Source: Deltaproteobacteria bacterium
Lineage (GTDB): Bacteria; Desulfobacterota; Desulfomonilia; UBA1062
Assembly (NCBI GenBank): GCA_018434685.1
Contig: JAHDOV010000014.1
Location: 124,001 to 188,000 of the forward strand
Direction of reading: 5' to 3'
Length of the DNA: 64,000 nucleotides
Shown: positions 52,277-61,264 of the stretch, one piece after another
How positions within the stretch are numbered: position 1 is the first letter of the stretch
How the letters are laid out: each line of letters opens with the position of its first letter
The notes under the pieces: model-generated
What the model saw: the letters and a program-made list of their open reading frames with translations, nothing else
The model's database searches: none
What the model was told of the DNA's origin: nothing
Position numbers and translations under genes: made by a program

Positions 52277-53031
52277 TGCGCAGGTATTGGGGTATTGTTC
52301 CGGCACTGTTCTTGCTGACACTGGCGCTTTCCGGCATTGCCCACGCCCAGGGGGTGACCATCCCGAGCGTGAATCTGGGCATCAAGGAGGCGCAGAATCC
52401 AGAAGAGGTGGTGGGCGTTCTCCAGGTGGTCTTTATCCTCACCATCCTGGCACTGGCACCCTCCATCATGATCATGGTGACCTCGTTCACCAGGACCATC
52501 GTGGTCCTGGGCTTTCTCCGCCAGGCGCTCGGCACCCAGCAGATGCCCCCCATGCAGGTGCTCACGGCACTCGCCATTTTTTTGACGTTTTTCATCATGG
52601 CCCCCACCCTGGAGCAGATCAACGAGAAGGCCCTCCAGCCCTACCAGAACGGGTATATCACGTTTCCGCAGGCGATCGATAATGTCGAGGAGCCCCTGCG
52701 GGAATTCATGTTCAAGCAGACCAGGCAGGCTGACCTGGCGCTGTTTCTGAGCGTCATCAACCATGACAAACCCGAGAACAAGGAGGATGTACCCACCAGG
52801 GCACTGATCCCGGCGTTCATGATCTCGGAGCTGAAGACCGCGTTCCAGATCGGGTTCGTCCTGTTCATCCCGTTTCTCATCATCGACATGGTGGTTGCCT
52901 CCATCCTGCTCTCCATGGGTATGATGATGCTGCCGCCCATCATGATCTCGCTGCCGTTCAAGATCATGCTCTTTGTCCTCGTGGACGGATGGAATCTCCT
53001 GGTGGGGTCCATCATCAAGGGGTTCATCTGA
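52276..53031 (+). CDS. fliP: Flagellar biosynthetic protein FliP
   Basis: A 251-residue export gate subunit. It has an N-terminal signal sequence (...LALSGIAHA^Q), then FliP signatures FTRTIVVLGFLRQALGTQQM and PALIPAFMISELKTAFQIGF, and four membrane segments. The stop and fliQ start overlap (TGATG). Confidence 0.96.
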   Translation: MRRYWGIVPALFLLTLALSGIAHAQGVTIPSVNLGIKEAQNPEEVVGVLQVVFILTILALAPSIMIMVTSFTRTIVVLGFLRQALGTQQMPPMQVLTALAIFLTFFIMAPTLEQINEKALQPYQNGYITFPQAIDNVEEPLREFMFKQTRQADLALFLSVINHDKPENKEDVPTRALIPAFMISELKTAFQIGFVLFIPFLIIDMVVASILLSMGMMMLPPIMISLPFKIMLFVLVDGWNLLVGSIIKGFI

Positions 53032-53300
53032 TGACGCCCGAATCCATAACCACCATGATGTCCGAGGCGATCAAGCTGACCCTGCTCGTGGGCTCACCCA
53101 TGCTCCTCATCGGGTTGTGCATCGGTCTTGCGATCAGTGTGTTTTCCGCGGTTACCCAGATACAGGAGATGACGCTCACGTTCGTGCCCAAGATCGTCGC
53201 GGTATTCCTTGCGCTGCTCTTCTCGCTTCCCTGGATTATCGAGAAGCTCACCTCCTATACCATCAACCTCTTTGCGAGCATCCCGACCCTGATCCGATGA
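53031..53300 (+). CDS. fliQ: Flagellar biosynthetic protein FliQ
   Basis: An 89-residue protein with two membrane helices (LTLLVGSPMLLIGLCIGLAI and VPKIVAVFLALLFSLPWI) and the conserved loop AVTQIQEMTLTFVPK. The ATG at 53031 overlaps the fliP stop; the longer frame upstream is not used. The stop overlaps fliR (ATGA). Confidence 0.95.
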   Translation: MTPESITTMMSEAIKLTLLVGSPMLLIGLCIGLAISVFSAVTQIQEMTLTFVPKIVAVFLALLFSLPWIIEKLTSYTINLFASIPTLIR

Positions 53301-54079
53301 ACGAGCTGCTGAGCCTTGCCTGGGCAGACATCATCTCCTTTGTGCTCGTCTTCGTCCGGGTGGGGATCATCTTTGGCACGGTACCGTTCTTCAGTGCCGA
53401 GTTGCTGCCCAGGAGGATAACCACCATCATCGCCTTCTTCCTGAGCCTCGTGCTCATGCCGGTCGTGCCGCCTTCGGGCATGAGTGCGGAATCGCTCAAC
53501 GTGATCTCGCTGACGGTACTGATCATCCACGAGCTCATGATCGGCCTGTGCCTGGGCTTGTCGGTCAACGTGATCTTCGCCGGCGCCCAGATAGCCGGCC
53601 AGCTCGCCGGGTTCCAGATGGGCTTTGCCATCGCCAACGTGGTAGACCCCATGACCGGGGTGGACGCACCCATCACCTCGAATCTCCTCTATATCGTCAC
53701 CTTCCTGCTCTTCCTCTCCTTCGGCGGGCACCACATGCTCATCAAGGCCCTGGTGGAGAGCTACTACATCATTCCCATAGAGGCCCGGTTTCCCGAGCAG
53801 GGCTTCCTGGTGGCAGCCCTGACCTATGCAGGGCAGATGTTCGTCATCGCCATGAAGATGGCCGCGCCGGTCATCGGGGTGCTGCTCCTCATCAATATCG
53901 CGTTCGCCATGGTGGCAAGGGCAATCCCCCAGATGAACGTGTTCATCATGTCTTTCCCCCTGACCATTGCCGTGGGCCTCATCTTCATCATGATCGTGAT
54001 CAGGCTCATGCCGAACTTCGTGTCTGCCTCGCTAGGCGAGGCGTGGGCATTCATGAAGGGGACCATGGCGCTGTTCTGA
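53297..54079 (+). CDS. fliR: Flagellar biosynthetic protein FliR
   Basis: A 260-residue export gate subunit with about six membrane segments and the conserved NLLYIVTFLLFLSFGGHHML region. It is the last flagellar gene in the window. The usual flhB and flhA, which often follow, are not present; the genes after it are on the other strand. Confidence 0.95.
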   Translation: MNELLSLAWADIISFVLVFVRVGIIFGTVPFFSAELLPRRITTIIAFFLSLVLMPVVPPSGMSAESLNVISLTVLIIHELMIGLCLGLSVNVIFAGAQIAGQLAGFQMGFAIANVVDPMTGVDAPITSNLLYIVTFLLFLSFGGHHMLIKALVESYYIIPIEARFPEQGFLVAALTYAGQMFVIAMKMAAPVIGVLLLINIAFAMVARAIPQMNVFIMSFPLTIAVGLIFIMIVIRLMPNFVSASLGEAWAFMKGTMALF

Positions 54080-54187
54080 TTTCCTCTCTTTGCGGAAAGA
54101 AAGGGGCAAAGAACCTTTCGAGAGCGGTGCCTGGCCAAAGACGTGTCTGCAGATGCGCCGGGGATGGGCAGTCATATGAAGCATTAT

Positions 54188-54231
54188 AAAAGGTGTTACT
54201 CATGTCCCTTTACAAAAGTGTTACCTGTGTC
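54188..54231 (+). repeat. Two imperfect direct repeats, possible mobile-element end
   Basis: AAAAGGTGTTACTCATGTC (54188-54206) and AAAAGTGTTACCTGTGTC (54214-54231) repeat with a 25-26 base period. The GTGTTACC/ATGTC wording resembles terminal repeats I recall from IS481/IS21-like elements, but I cannot confirm this. No transposase gene lies nearby, so it could be a lone remnant marking the junction between the flagellar operon and the minus-strand accessory genes. Confidence 0.4.
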
Positions 54232-54297
54232 TATGTACTGTACCGAACAGGTTCCAGGGCTTGCCCTGGGGTTCATGCCCTTGATTTCATGACTGCC

Positions 54298-55650
54298 TCA
54301 TTTCACCAGGATGCTGCGGACATACGAGCAGGTGTAGCCGGGCAATGGTTCCAGCATCTCCTGCAGGAGGACCGTAAGGCTATCTACTGCCTGCTCTCCT
54401 CCTTGCTGCTTAATCATTGCCACGACCTCGTCCAGCTCAGTGCTGGTTCCCAGCTCAAAGGTGGGGTCTGAAACCCAGTGCTCAGGCATGGTCTCCTCAA
54501 TAATCCTGTCCGTTTTGCCGGCAAGGGCATTGCTTTGCCTTGAGATCAAGTCGCGCGGTACCTTGTCGTTCCAGGTGGGGCAGTCTCTCTGGGTCCTGAG
54601 GACGACAAAGATCTGATGATCCAGGTTTTTCGCTTGATAGGCCTCCTGCAGGACCACCTGCTGGAATTTCTCAATGGCCGTGTGCCTGTTGGACACGAGC
54701 TGGATGGCATCCGCCTTGGGACCACCAAAACCGATGAGATCAAAGTAGTTGATCCAGCGCATCCGGAAATTGCTCACCCCTGGCAGCAGGGTGGTGTGGT
54801 AGGGCAAGGTGAGGTCCATCAGGTAGTGGAGGCCAATGCCCATGAATCGCCACCCCCAGTAGTCGTGACCCGTCTGGAAGGCATACGTGGACAATGTCTT
54901 GTAGAGGTGTATCCGGTATTCCGGATAGGTCTTCTTCACAAAACCGGCTAGTGCGTTGATAATCCACGCTTCATGGTAGTATCCCATGTGGAAAGGTCCC
55001 TGGCTGCTGTACTCCAGGTTGGGGTTCCCGAAGGGCTGTTTCCCGAAGCCGTAGATCTTGCCGAAGTCGGTGCCATTGTCCTCGTACAGACCTATGTCGA
55101 GCCCGAAGTCAGGCTCGTCGCTGGCCGTTGTCACGATATCGAGGGGGGAGACTAGCTCGCCTTCCTTCAGCTTCGCAAACGTCGTTGATTTCCATTCAGA
55201 AATATCCTTGAGAAAGGTGAGCCGGTCCGGCGTAATACCCGGTTTTCCCCCGGTATCAGCGCCGGGGACAAACTGCAGGTAGAGGCCGAACCGGGCATGG
55301 GGGTTGATCCTGATGGCATGGCAGAAACGCTGTTTGATATCCTTTGCGTTCCCTGTGGCCTTGAATTCCAGGCCATTGGGCAGGGGCTTGTACCATGCCA
55401 GATTCTGACGCGCCCAGACTTCCTCACTCTCAAGCAGAGCAACAAGGCCCTTTTCCTCTGCCATGAGAAAGGCATCGAGGTTCTCCACCTTCACCTGCCC
55501 CGCGTCGCGAACCTCGGGGAGCGCCGCGAGAGTCTCATGGATGACAAGGGGATGTTCGGTCCATGCCCATGCCATCTGAGCAGGCACGATGAATAAGATC
55601 CAGAAGAGCAACGGTATCAGGGACCTGTTACAGGCAAGATTTTTTTTCAT
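54298..55650 (-). CDS. Exported zinc-phospholipase C / S1-P1 nuclease-like protein
   Basis: A 450-residue exported protein. The signal peptide ends AWA^W, so the mature protein would start with Trp30, as zinc-dependent phospholipase C and S1/P1 nucleases do. The region HYLMDLTLPYH has the HxxxDxxxPxH pattern (His275, Asp279, His285) of that superfamily, preceded by His262 (TGHDYW) and with His221/His226 upstream. These could bind zinc. The rest of the protein is not familiar, and the substrate is unknown. It is 12 bases downstream of a patatin-like gene. Confidence 0.6.
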   Translation of the reverse strand: MKKNLACNRSLIPLLFWILFIVPAQMAWAWTEHPLVIHETLAALPEVRDAGQVKVENLDAFLMAEEKGLVALLESEEVWARQNLAWYKPLPNGLEFKATGNAKDIKQRFCHAIRINPHARFGLYLQFVPGADTGGKPGITPDRLTFLKDISEWKSTTFAKLKEGELVSPLDIVTTASDEPDFGLDIGLYEDNGTDFGKIYGFGKQPFGNPNLEYSSQGPFHMGYYHEAWIINALAGFVKKTYPEYRIHLYKTLSTYAFQTGHDYWGWRFMGIGLHYLMDLTLPYHTTLLPGVSNFRMRWINYFDLIGFGGPKADAIQLVSNRHTAIEKFQQVVLQEAYQAKNLDHQIFVVLRTQRDCPTWNDKVPRDLISRQSNALAGKTDRIIEETMPEHWVSDPTFELGTSTELDEVVAMIKQQGGEQAVDSLTVLLQEMLEPLPGYTCSYVRSILVK

Positions 55651-55662
55651 GAAGTACCCTCT

Positions 55663-57882
55663 CTAGAATGTTCTGGAGCCCAGCGAAAAGTAAAACGCAG
55701 TTATATTGCCCTCGGCATGGCCGAGCCCGATATAGATGGGGCCGATGTTCGAGTCTATGGCAACAAAGATGCTGCCTGCATAGATAAGGTCCTGGGAACT
55801 GACATCTGATCTCTTCCGCCATGCATTTCCCGCCTCGAAGGAGGCGCCGGCGTACATGGCGGAACCGACCAGCTTTGACAATTTCAGGACCCTGGCAAAG
55901 TATATGACATCGCCCAACGCAACGGTGTTCCCAAAAATCTGATTCTGGTTCAGGCCTGACAGGTTGAACAGCCCCCCGAGAAAGAACCCCCTTGACAGTG
56001 ATCTGGTAGAATCAAAGTTCGTCTCCCACCTCCCCCTCAGCAGGATCGTATGATCGCCGTAGGAAAAGGGCTTTACCATTAGGGTCTGAACCGATTCATA
56101 GTTCTCGTCAGAACCGAGATGTTCGCGGCCATAGACGTAGTTGGCGGACAACATGCTGCCCTGCCTGGGGATAAAGGGACTGTCCAGCTGGTCGAACCGC
56201 ATGGCGATCCGGTAAGCCCCGTTGTCATTGTCCTGATTGGGCAGCTGCGGGATGCCGGTCTGCAGGTCGGATTTCGCTGTGCCTCTCACATAACCGAATC
56301 TCGTCTCGCCGTATTCACCCATTTGAAGCCCGAGGTCCATCACCGCGTTTGTCCTGGTGACCTTGTATTGGGCTAATGCATTGGTGTCCGTATGCTTCAG
56401 GTATAGATCCACCGGGTAGTTCTGGTATTCAAAAGAGGGTGCAATGAAGAGACGCCAGATGTATGGGTTCAGCGGCTGGTAGAATTCAGTATAAAACCTG
56501 TTGCTTTGGCCCAGCCAGATCTCGTTTCTCCACTGGGCACCTAGGCGGTTCAGCCTGGATGCCTGATACCGGGCAAGTAAACGCCAGCTATTGTCTCTCT
56601 GGAAAGTACTCGCCAGTTCCAGCCCCAATTCTATCGTGTGTGCGGTCACGGTCTGCTCCTTTACCTTGATGAGCAGGCCCTGTTTTCCGTTTTCTTCGAT
56701 GAGACCGAAGTCGATATCCTCGAAATCACCCCGCTTGTAGAGCTCGAAGATGTTATAAGCAAGGACGTCCTTCTTCGTGACATTTCTTGCACTCTTCGTG
56801 ATGAGTTTCATGATGAAGCCGGAGCCCGGAACGGATTCCTGGTCCATCTTCACGAACTCGATCTGTCCCACAGGCGTGGCCTTTCCGAGTTGCTGCTCAC
56901 GGAGGCTTCGGTATGCATCCTCGCTGAGGGTATAACGGCTGAGCCCGACTGAGGCATCGCGGGCGGTCCTGGCCCCAATCTCGATGGCCTCGCCCATCTT
57001 CTCGAAGCTGGCTGTGGTAACGGTCCCCAGTTCGGGCGTGAGAAGCGTGTCATTGGGGCCGAGGATCCTGATCTGTGCTTCGACATTCCTGTTGGTGAGG
57101 ATGTTGGTGATCTGGCCAACGACCCCAAGGAAGCTGTCAAGCTGTTCGCGGGTATTCAGAGGCGTGCCGATGTTCACCGCGATTACCACATCGGCCCCCA
57201 TCTCTTTGGCCACATCGACGGCCATGTTATTGGTCACGCCGCCGTCAACGAGCAGTTTCCCGTCGATCTCCACCGGTGCAAACGCCCCTGGTATGGCCAT
57301 GCTCGCACGAAGCGATTTGGCAAGGTCTCCATGGGATAACACGACCGGGTTACCGGTCTCGATATCGGTGGCCACGGCCCGGAAGGGGATAGGGAAGTCG
57401 TTGAAGTCTTTTGGAGCATTCAGGGTCAAGGAGCGCAGCATCAGGTCGAGCCGTTTCCCCTCGATGAGCCCCTTGGGCAGGCTTATTCCCTTCTGGAAAT
57501 CTATATCGATGCTGGTGATGTAATTGGGCCAGTCGGGTTTGTTGCGGAAATTCACCTCCTGTCGAGGGATCTTGTCTGCGAAGAGCCCTTCCCAGTCCGT
57601 TTTGATCGCGATCTGTTCCAGCTCATCCAGCGATATACCTGTAGAGTAAAGACCTCCCACGATAGAACCCATGCTCGTGCCCACGATGCAGTAAATGGGC
57701 ACATGCAGCTCCTCCAGGACCCTGAGCACTCCAATGTGGGCCGCACCCCGTGCTCCGCCGCCGCTGAGGACAAGGCCGATCCTGGGGTGTGTACCGGCTT
57801 CCTGGGCATGCAGGAATGCCGGGGATATGATGGTTACCATCAGGGCTGCAAGAAAGATTGATCGCCATACTGTTCTGGGCAC
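55663..57882 (-). CDS. Patatin-like phospholipase with outer-membrane barrel (type Vd secretion)
   Basis: A 739-residue exported protein. After a signal peptide (...PAFLHA^Q) comes a patatin domain (~32-320) with GGGARG, the nucleophile Ser70 in GTSMG and the catalytic Asp213 in DGG. A POTRA-like segment (~345-420) and a C-terminal beta-barrel of the BamA/Omp85 type follow, ending SLGSRTF. The order patatin-POTRA-barrel is that of PlpD-type autotransporters. It starts at GTG with AAGGAGG upstream. Confidence 0.88.
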   Translation of the reverse strand: MPRTVWRSIFLAALMVTIISPAFLHAQEAGTHPRIGLVLSGGGARGAAHIGVLRVLEELHVPIYCIVGTSMGSIVGGLYSTGISLDELEQIAIKTDWEGLFADKIPRQEVNFRNKPDWPNYITSIDIDFQKGISLPKGLIEGKRLDLMLRSLTLNAPKDFNDFPIPFRAVATDIETGNPVVLSHGDLAKSLRASMAIPGAFAPVEIDGKLLVDGGVTNNMAVDVAKEMGADVVIAVNIGTPLNTREQLDSFLGVVGQITNILTNRNVEAQIRILGPNDTLLTPELGTVTTASFEKMGEAIEIGARTARDASVGLSRYTLSEDAYRSLREQQLGKATPVGQIEFVKMDQESVPGSGFIMKLITKSARNVTKKDVLAYNIFELYKRGDFEDIDFGLIEENGKQGLLIKVKEQTVTAHTIELGLELASTFQRDNSWRLLARYQASRLNRLGAQWRNEIWLGQSNRFYTEFYQPLNPYIWRLFIAPSFEYQNYPVDLYLKHTDTNALAQYKVTRTNAVMDLGLQMGEYGETRFGYVRGTAKSDLQTGIPQLPNQDNDNGAYRIAMRFDQLDSPFIPRQGSMLSANYVYGREHLGSDENYESVQTLMVKPFSYGDHTILLRGRWETNFDSTRSLSRGFFLGGLFNLSGLNQNQIFGNTVALGDVIYFARVLKLSKLVGSAMYAGASFEAGNAWRKRSDVSSQDLIYAGSIFVAIDSNIGPIYIGLGHAEGNITAFYFSLGSRTF

Positions 57883-57956
57883 CCTGATCCTCCTTGAGAC
57901 ACACCCGAAATCACTGTCGACATCCTCCGGGGGCGGCCATTGAGCGTTTATGTTCC

Positions 57957-57979
57957 GTCCCCCTGCTCTGTCGGGGGAC
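57957..57979 (-). terminator. 7-bp hairpin after the 174-residue exported protein
   Basis: GTCCCCC and GGGGGAC arms enclose a 9-base loop in the gap downstream (on the minus strand) of the gene ending at 57994. There is no U-run, so it is only a possible terminator. Confidence 0.35.
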
Positions 57980-57993
57980 GTGCCTGCATCGGC

Positions 57994-58518
57994 TCATGAT
58001 ACTTCATTGTCAATAATACTTCGCTGGGAACCCTGGTCAACCAGGGGGATTTTCTTTGCGGCATCGTAATTGATAACCGCCATGATCTTGTTTTCCAGCT
58101 GATAATAGCGCATCACCTTCTTGTTCGGAAGTATCTTCGCGAATTCCGGCAAATATGACTGCCTGAGCTTCTGCCTCTCGCCTTCAACGGCCAGATATTC
58201 ATTCACGACCTTCTTCGCGATGTCATCGGTCATCTTGTCCATATTGGTTGCGTAGTCGCCGATGTTCTTGAACGCACGTTCGTTCAGCGCCATCAGGTCC
58301 TTCTGATAACTGTCATACACGCCCCAGAAGGCCTTGGCCTCGTTTTCCGTAAGGTTCATGTTCGATGCAACAAAGAGCTTCTTGTCGGCCTGGATCTTCT
58401 CGCGCACGATCTGCATGTTGTCGGACGGTGCATCCCCCTGCTGGGCCCGGGTTATACCAGAAATGGATAGTACCAGCACCGATATGGCAACAATTTTGAT
58501 GATGTCCGTGTTCTTCAT
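57994..58518 (-). CDS. Small exported helical protein (Spy/CpxP-like?)
   Basis: A 174-residue protein with a signal peptide (ending SISGITRA^Q) and a mostly helical mature part: LTENEAKAFWGVYDSYQKDL, then VVNEYLAVEGERQKLRQSYL, then PNKKVMRYYQLENKIMA. The layout (LTxxEAxxFW...KVxRYYQLE) is seen in small periplasmic helical proteins of the Spy/CpxP type. A chaperone-like or metal-sensing role is only a suggestion. The ATG at 58518 has AGAGGG upstream. Confidence 0.65.
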   Translation of the reverse strand: MKNTDIIKIVAISVLVLSISGITRAQQGDAPSDNMQIVREKIQADKKLFVASNMNLTENEAKAFWGVYDSYQKDLMALNERAFKNIGDYATNMDKMTDDIAKKVVNEYLAVEGERQKLRQSYLPEFAKILPNKKVMRYYQLENKIMAVINYDAAKKIPLVDQGSQRSIIDNEVS

Positions 58519-58599
58519 GTGTTCCCTCTCTTTCAATTTTTATGATGACTTGTATTTGTCTGGTTCCTGTTTTCCTGGCTGAAAACAGCTTTCCACTCA

Positions 58600-58842
58600 T
58601 CAGGGATCATGACCTTTCTCATCTTGAAGCATGCGTCCAGAATCTTCGTCTGCCCGTGCCAGGTCAGACATCTCCTTAAAAACAAGGTTCTGGATATCAG
58701 AGGATCCCTGCCGGAGTGCCGACTGCTGGTGCGCACAACTTATCCGCATCATGGCAGTCATGCCCATCATGACGAAGCTCATGCCTGCGTACATAATCAG
58801 GGTACGTTTCCTCGCCCTGACCTTTAGAGCATTTCCATTCAC
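58600..58842 (-). CDS. Small single-pass membrane protein
   Basis: An 80-residue protein of unknown function. A basic N-terminus (KVRARKR) precedes one membrane helix (TLIMYAGMSFVMMGMTAMM), and the C-terminal half is polar. The start is taken as GTG (58842), because AAGGAGG lies 8 bases upstream; an earlier ATG at 58872 has no such site. Confidence 0.5.
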   Translation of the reverse strand: MNGNALKVRARKRTLIMYAGMSFVMMGMTAMMRISCAHQQSALRQGSSDIQNLVFKEMSDLARADEDSGRMLQDEKGHDP

Positions 58843-58898
58843 CTGACTCACCTCCTTTTCAACCCTGTGCATGGGCCAAGGTGAAGATACACACCACG

Positions 58899-59570
58899 CT
58901 ACTTTATGCCATGTGCCTCATCCAGAAAGCCCCTGATCCTGCCTGCCCAGAACTTGAAGGCCTCATTGGCCGACCCATACCTGGAAAACCTTTCCGTGAA
59001 CCCTGCAACCTGCTCATCTTTGGCAACAGCGATTACCTCGTTTTTCTTTGTATCGATTGCCATGAGTTCTGCACCCGTTGCGCCCGAACCGGCCCACGAA
59101 CCTGTGGAACCTTTCTTTGCGATGCTGATGGCCAGGCCCACGGGTACGACGGTGGTGACGCCACTGAGAACCGGCCTGCTCTGCTTGATTCCTGTCAACG
59201 CGATTTTGATGCGAAGCACGTCAGGACCCGGCTCGGACACGATGGGGTATTTTTCTTTAAGAGCATTGACCAGTTCGAGGTTAAAGGCATCTGAGAGCTC
59301 TTTCATCTGCTCGGGATCGATGCCCTTGTCTTCCGAATCAGGTGCGAAATAGAAGACCACACTGTCGAGCATCACTTTGTTGTATTTGGAGAAATCCACC
59401 CCGGGTTTTATCCAGCGAAGCCGGGCCCCCCCTTCCGGTCCCGACTGCAGATCCTTGTAATGGTCTCCCAGGAAACCTGAGGGCTTCTGAATCGATGCGC
59501 AGGAAACTGCCGCCATCCCCAACGCTGCGCAGATTGCCAACACCGATAGTGCTTTCAATGAACGCCTCAT
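58899..59570 (-). CDS. DUF3313-family lipoprotein
   Basis: A 223-residue protein with a lipobox (LGMAAVSC, Cys24) and the DUF3313 pattern, FLGDHYKDLQSGPEGGARLRW, and a Gly-rich stretch near 160-170. The family is exported and has no assigned function. It sits among other small envelope genes on the minus strand. Confidence 0.8.
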   Translation of the reverse strand: MRRSLKALSVLAICAALGMAAVSCASIQKPSGFLGDHYKDLQSGPEGGARLRWIKPGVDFSKYNKVMLDSVVFYFAPDSEDKGIDPEQMKELSDAFNLELVNALKEKYPIVSEPGPDVLRIKIALTGIKQSRPVLSGVTTVVPVGLAISIAKKGSTGSWAGSGATGAELMAIDTKKNEVIAVAKDEQVAGFTERFSRYGSANEAFKFWAGRIRGFLDEAHGIK

Positions 59571-59656
59571 ACATTCCTCCTGTATCTTTTTTTATTCATT
59601 CTCTTCCGGTCATCCCAAGGAGAGGTCATACCCGTTATTCCCAGCTCTAACACCTT

Positions 59657-60136
59657 TTATTTAATAGTATAGCCTTTACCCTCAAGACATGCGGAATATG
59701 CCTTGTTGAATCTGTCCAGGCTCGCTTTGCTGTCAGCCTGTTGCTGCTGCTGAGTCTCCTGCTCGGCTCTCGCTGTGCCTCGCTGCCTGGCTCCGCCGGC
59801 TACCGTACCGGCGCCTGCGCCTATGGCGGCACCCTTGCCTGCGTCACCTGCAATGGCGCCGACAACGGCCCCGGCAGCCGCACCCCTGGCAGCCCCCTTG
59901 ATGCGCTCCCCCTGGGGACCGGCCGGCGCCGGCTGCGTTGCGCTCTTCTCAGCCAGGGCCAGCGGGTCAACGCCTGTCTCTTTCTCTGCCCAGGCCCGGC
60001 ATTCGGCCTTGTCTTTCTCCATCTGCTCCGCGCTCTGTCCCTTGGCAGGGTAGATGATCATCTCCTGGGCATGCACATGCATCACGGGCAGCGCACACAG
60101 CAGGAGCATGCTGATGAAGATCCTCGTATTCATCAT
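59657..60136 (-). CDS. Exported glycine-zipper protein
   Basis: A 159-residue protein with a signal peptide (ending HVHA^Q) and a glycine-zipper stretch (~83-115, GAARGAAAGAVVGAIAGDAG), followed by a Gln-rich segment and a short C-terminal helix with a Cys. Such proteins can form membrane-associated oligomers. The ATG has AAGGAGG upstream. The function is unknown. Confidence 0.72.
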   Translation of the reverse strand: MMNTRIFISMLLLCALPVMHVHAQEMIIYPAKGQSAEQMEKDKAECRAWAEKETGVDPLALAEKSATQPAPAGPQGERIKGAARGAAAGAVVGAIAGDAGKGAAIGAGAGTVAGGARQRGTARAEQETQQQQQADSKASLDRFNKAYSACLEGKGYTIK

Positions 60137-60159
60137 GGTTTTCCTCCTTTCCGCAGTTA

Positions 60160-60342
60160 TTAGCTCAAAGGACTGGTAATTGATGCCGCATCAATGCGGG
60201 GGTCCTCTGCAATCGCATGGATCCTGCCGGTGATCGTCCTCGCCCTTCTTGCCTCATTGATTGAAGGAGATTCCTGGTCATAGGACATGCTTGTGTGCAC
60301 CAGCAGGAAAACCGCCCACACTATGGTAAGAACCTTATTCAT
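60160..60342 (-). CDS. Short exported protein of unknown function
   Basis: A 60-residue protein with a signal-like N-terminus (KVLTIVWAVFLLVHTSMS) and a short polar tail. GGGGGG lies just upstream of the ATG. It precedes the glycine-zipper gene by 23 bases on the same strand. No family is recognised. Confidence 0.5.
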   Translation of the reverse strand: MNKVLTIVWAVFLLVHTSMSYDQESPSINEARRARTITGRIHAIAEDPRIDAASITSPLS

Positions 60343-60372
60343 AAATCCCCCCGGAGCCTTGCATGCATGCCA

Positions 60373-61164
60373 TTAGAATGTGATGTTGGCCCCGAGGGCC
60401 GGGCCGTGTTGCATTATTTCAAAGCCGTCCTCTGAATCGCCGTAGTCTACAGACAGGATGCGGTACCCTCCGAACACGGTGATGCTCTGCGTCACGTCAA
60501 AACCCACCAGCGCCTGGAGGTTGTAGGTGAAGGTGGAAGACGAGCCGATGTTCAGTCCGCCGATATCCGCTCTCAGGCTGTACGGGACCCTGCCAGCCAT
60601 GTATGCCTTCAAACGGAATCCCACGAACGGGTCAAGAAATGTTGTGTCTGTCTTTGCCTCGCGGTCAACACCTGCAACAGGAACACTGAGCTTCACCTCG
60701 TTTTCCATGTCCCAGTACCGCAGGCCCCCTATGAGGTCGATGGTGTTGTGACCGCCCGCTTCGTTCTTGATGTCGACAAGCCGGGAGAACCCGCCGAATT
60801 CGATGAACAGGGTCGTTGCGGTGTACTTGGATTTGACCTCGGCGCCGGATATCGGCAACGTGGCGGTGACGTCTTCAGACATTTTCAGATAATTCGGCTC
60901 GACAAATAACCCGTATGTGCCGTTGAACGCCTCGACATGGAGCTCCCCTGCCACATCCATGTTGTCGAGGATATCACCCATACTCATGTTGACATCAGCA
61001 CTGCGTCCCTTGAACTTCACCGTGCCGTCAATGCCGACAAGCCAGGCAAAAGGCGACACGGACACCTTCCATTGGCTGTCGGTTCCTTCCTTGGCATGGA
61101 GGGGCATGTCGAGGCAGAAAGCGAACACCATTAGCACGAAAATCCTATATGCTGTCTTCTTCAT
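60373..61164 (-). CDS. Outer-membrane beta-barrel protein
   Basis: A 263-residue exported protein with signal peptide (ending PLHA^K), alternating amphipathic strands (WKVSVSPFAWLVGIDGTVKF, ITVFGGYRILSVDYG) and a terminal Phe (GANITF), all typical of small outer-membrane barrels. The ligand is unknown. Confidence 0.75.
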   Translation of the reverse strand: MKKTAYRIFVLMVFAFCLDMPLHAKEGTDSQWKVSVSPFAWLVGIDGTVKFKGRSADVNMSMGDILDNMDVAGELHVEAFNGTYGLFVEPNYLKMSEDVTATLPISGAEVKSKYTATTLFIEFGGFSRLVDIKNEAGGHNTIDLIGGLRYWDMENEVKLSVPVAGVDREAKTDTTFLDPFVGFRLKAYMAGRVPYSLRADIGGLNIGSSSTFTYNLQALVGFDVTQSITVFGGYRILSVDYGDSEDGFEIMQHGPALGANITF

Positions 61165-61264
61165 AGTGCCTCCTTACTAAGTTATGTGTCTTAGTGCATA
61201 TTCCTGGTACACATGAATTCTCTCCATCTCCTATGTCCCTCATGTTCATCTGAATGACCTCCCA

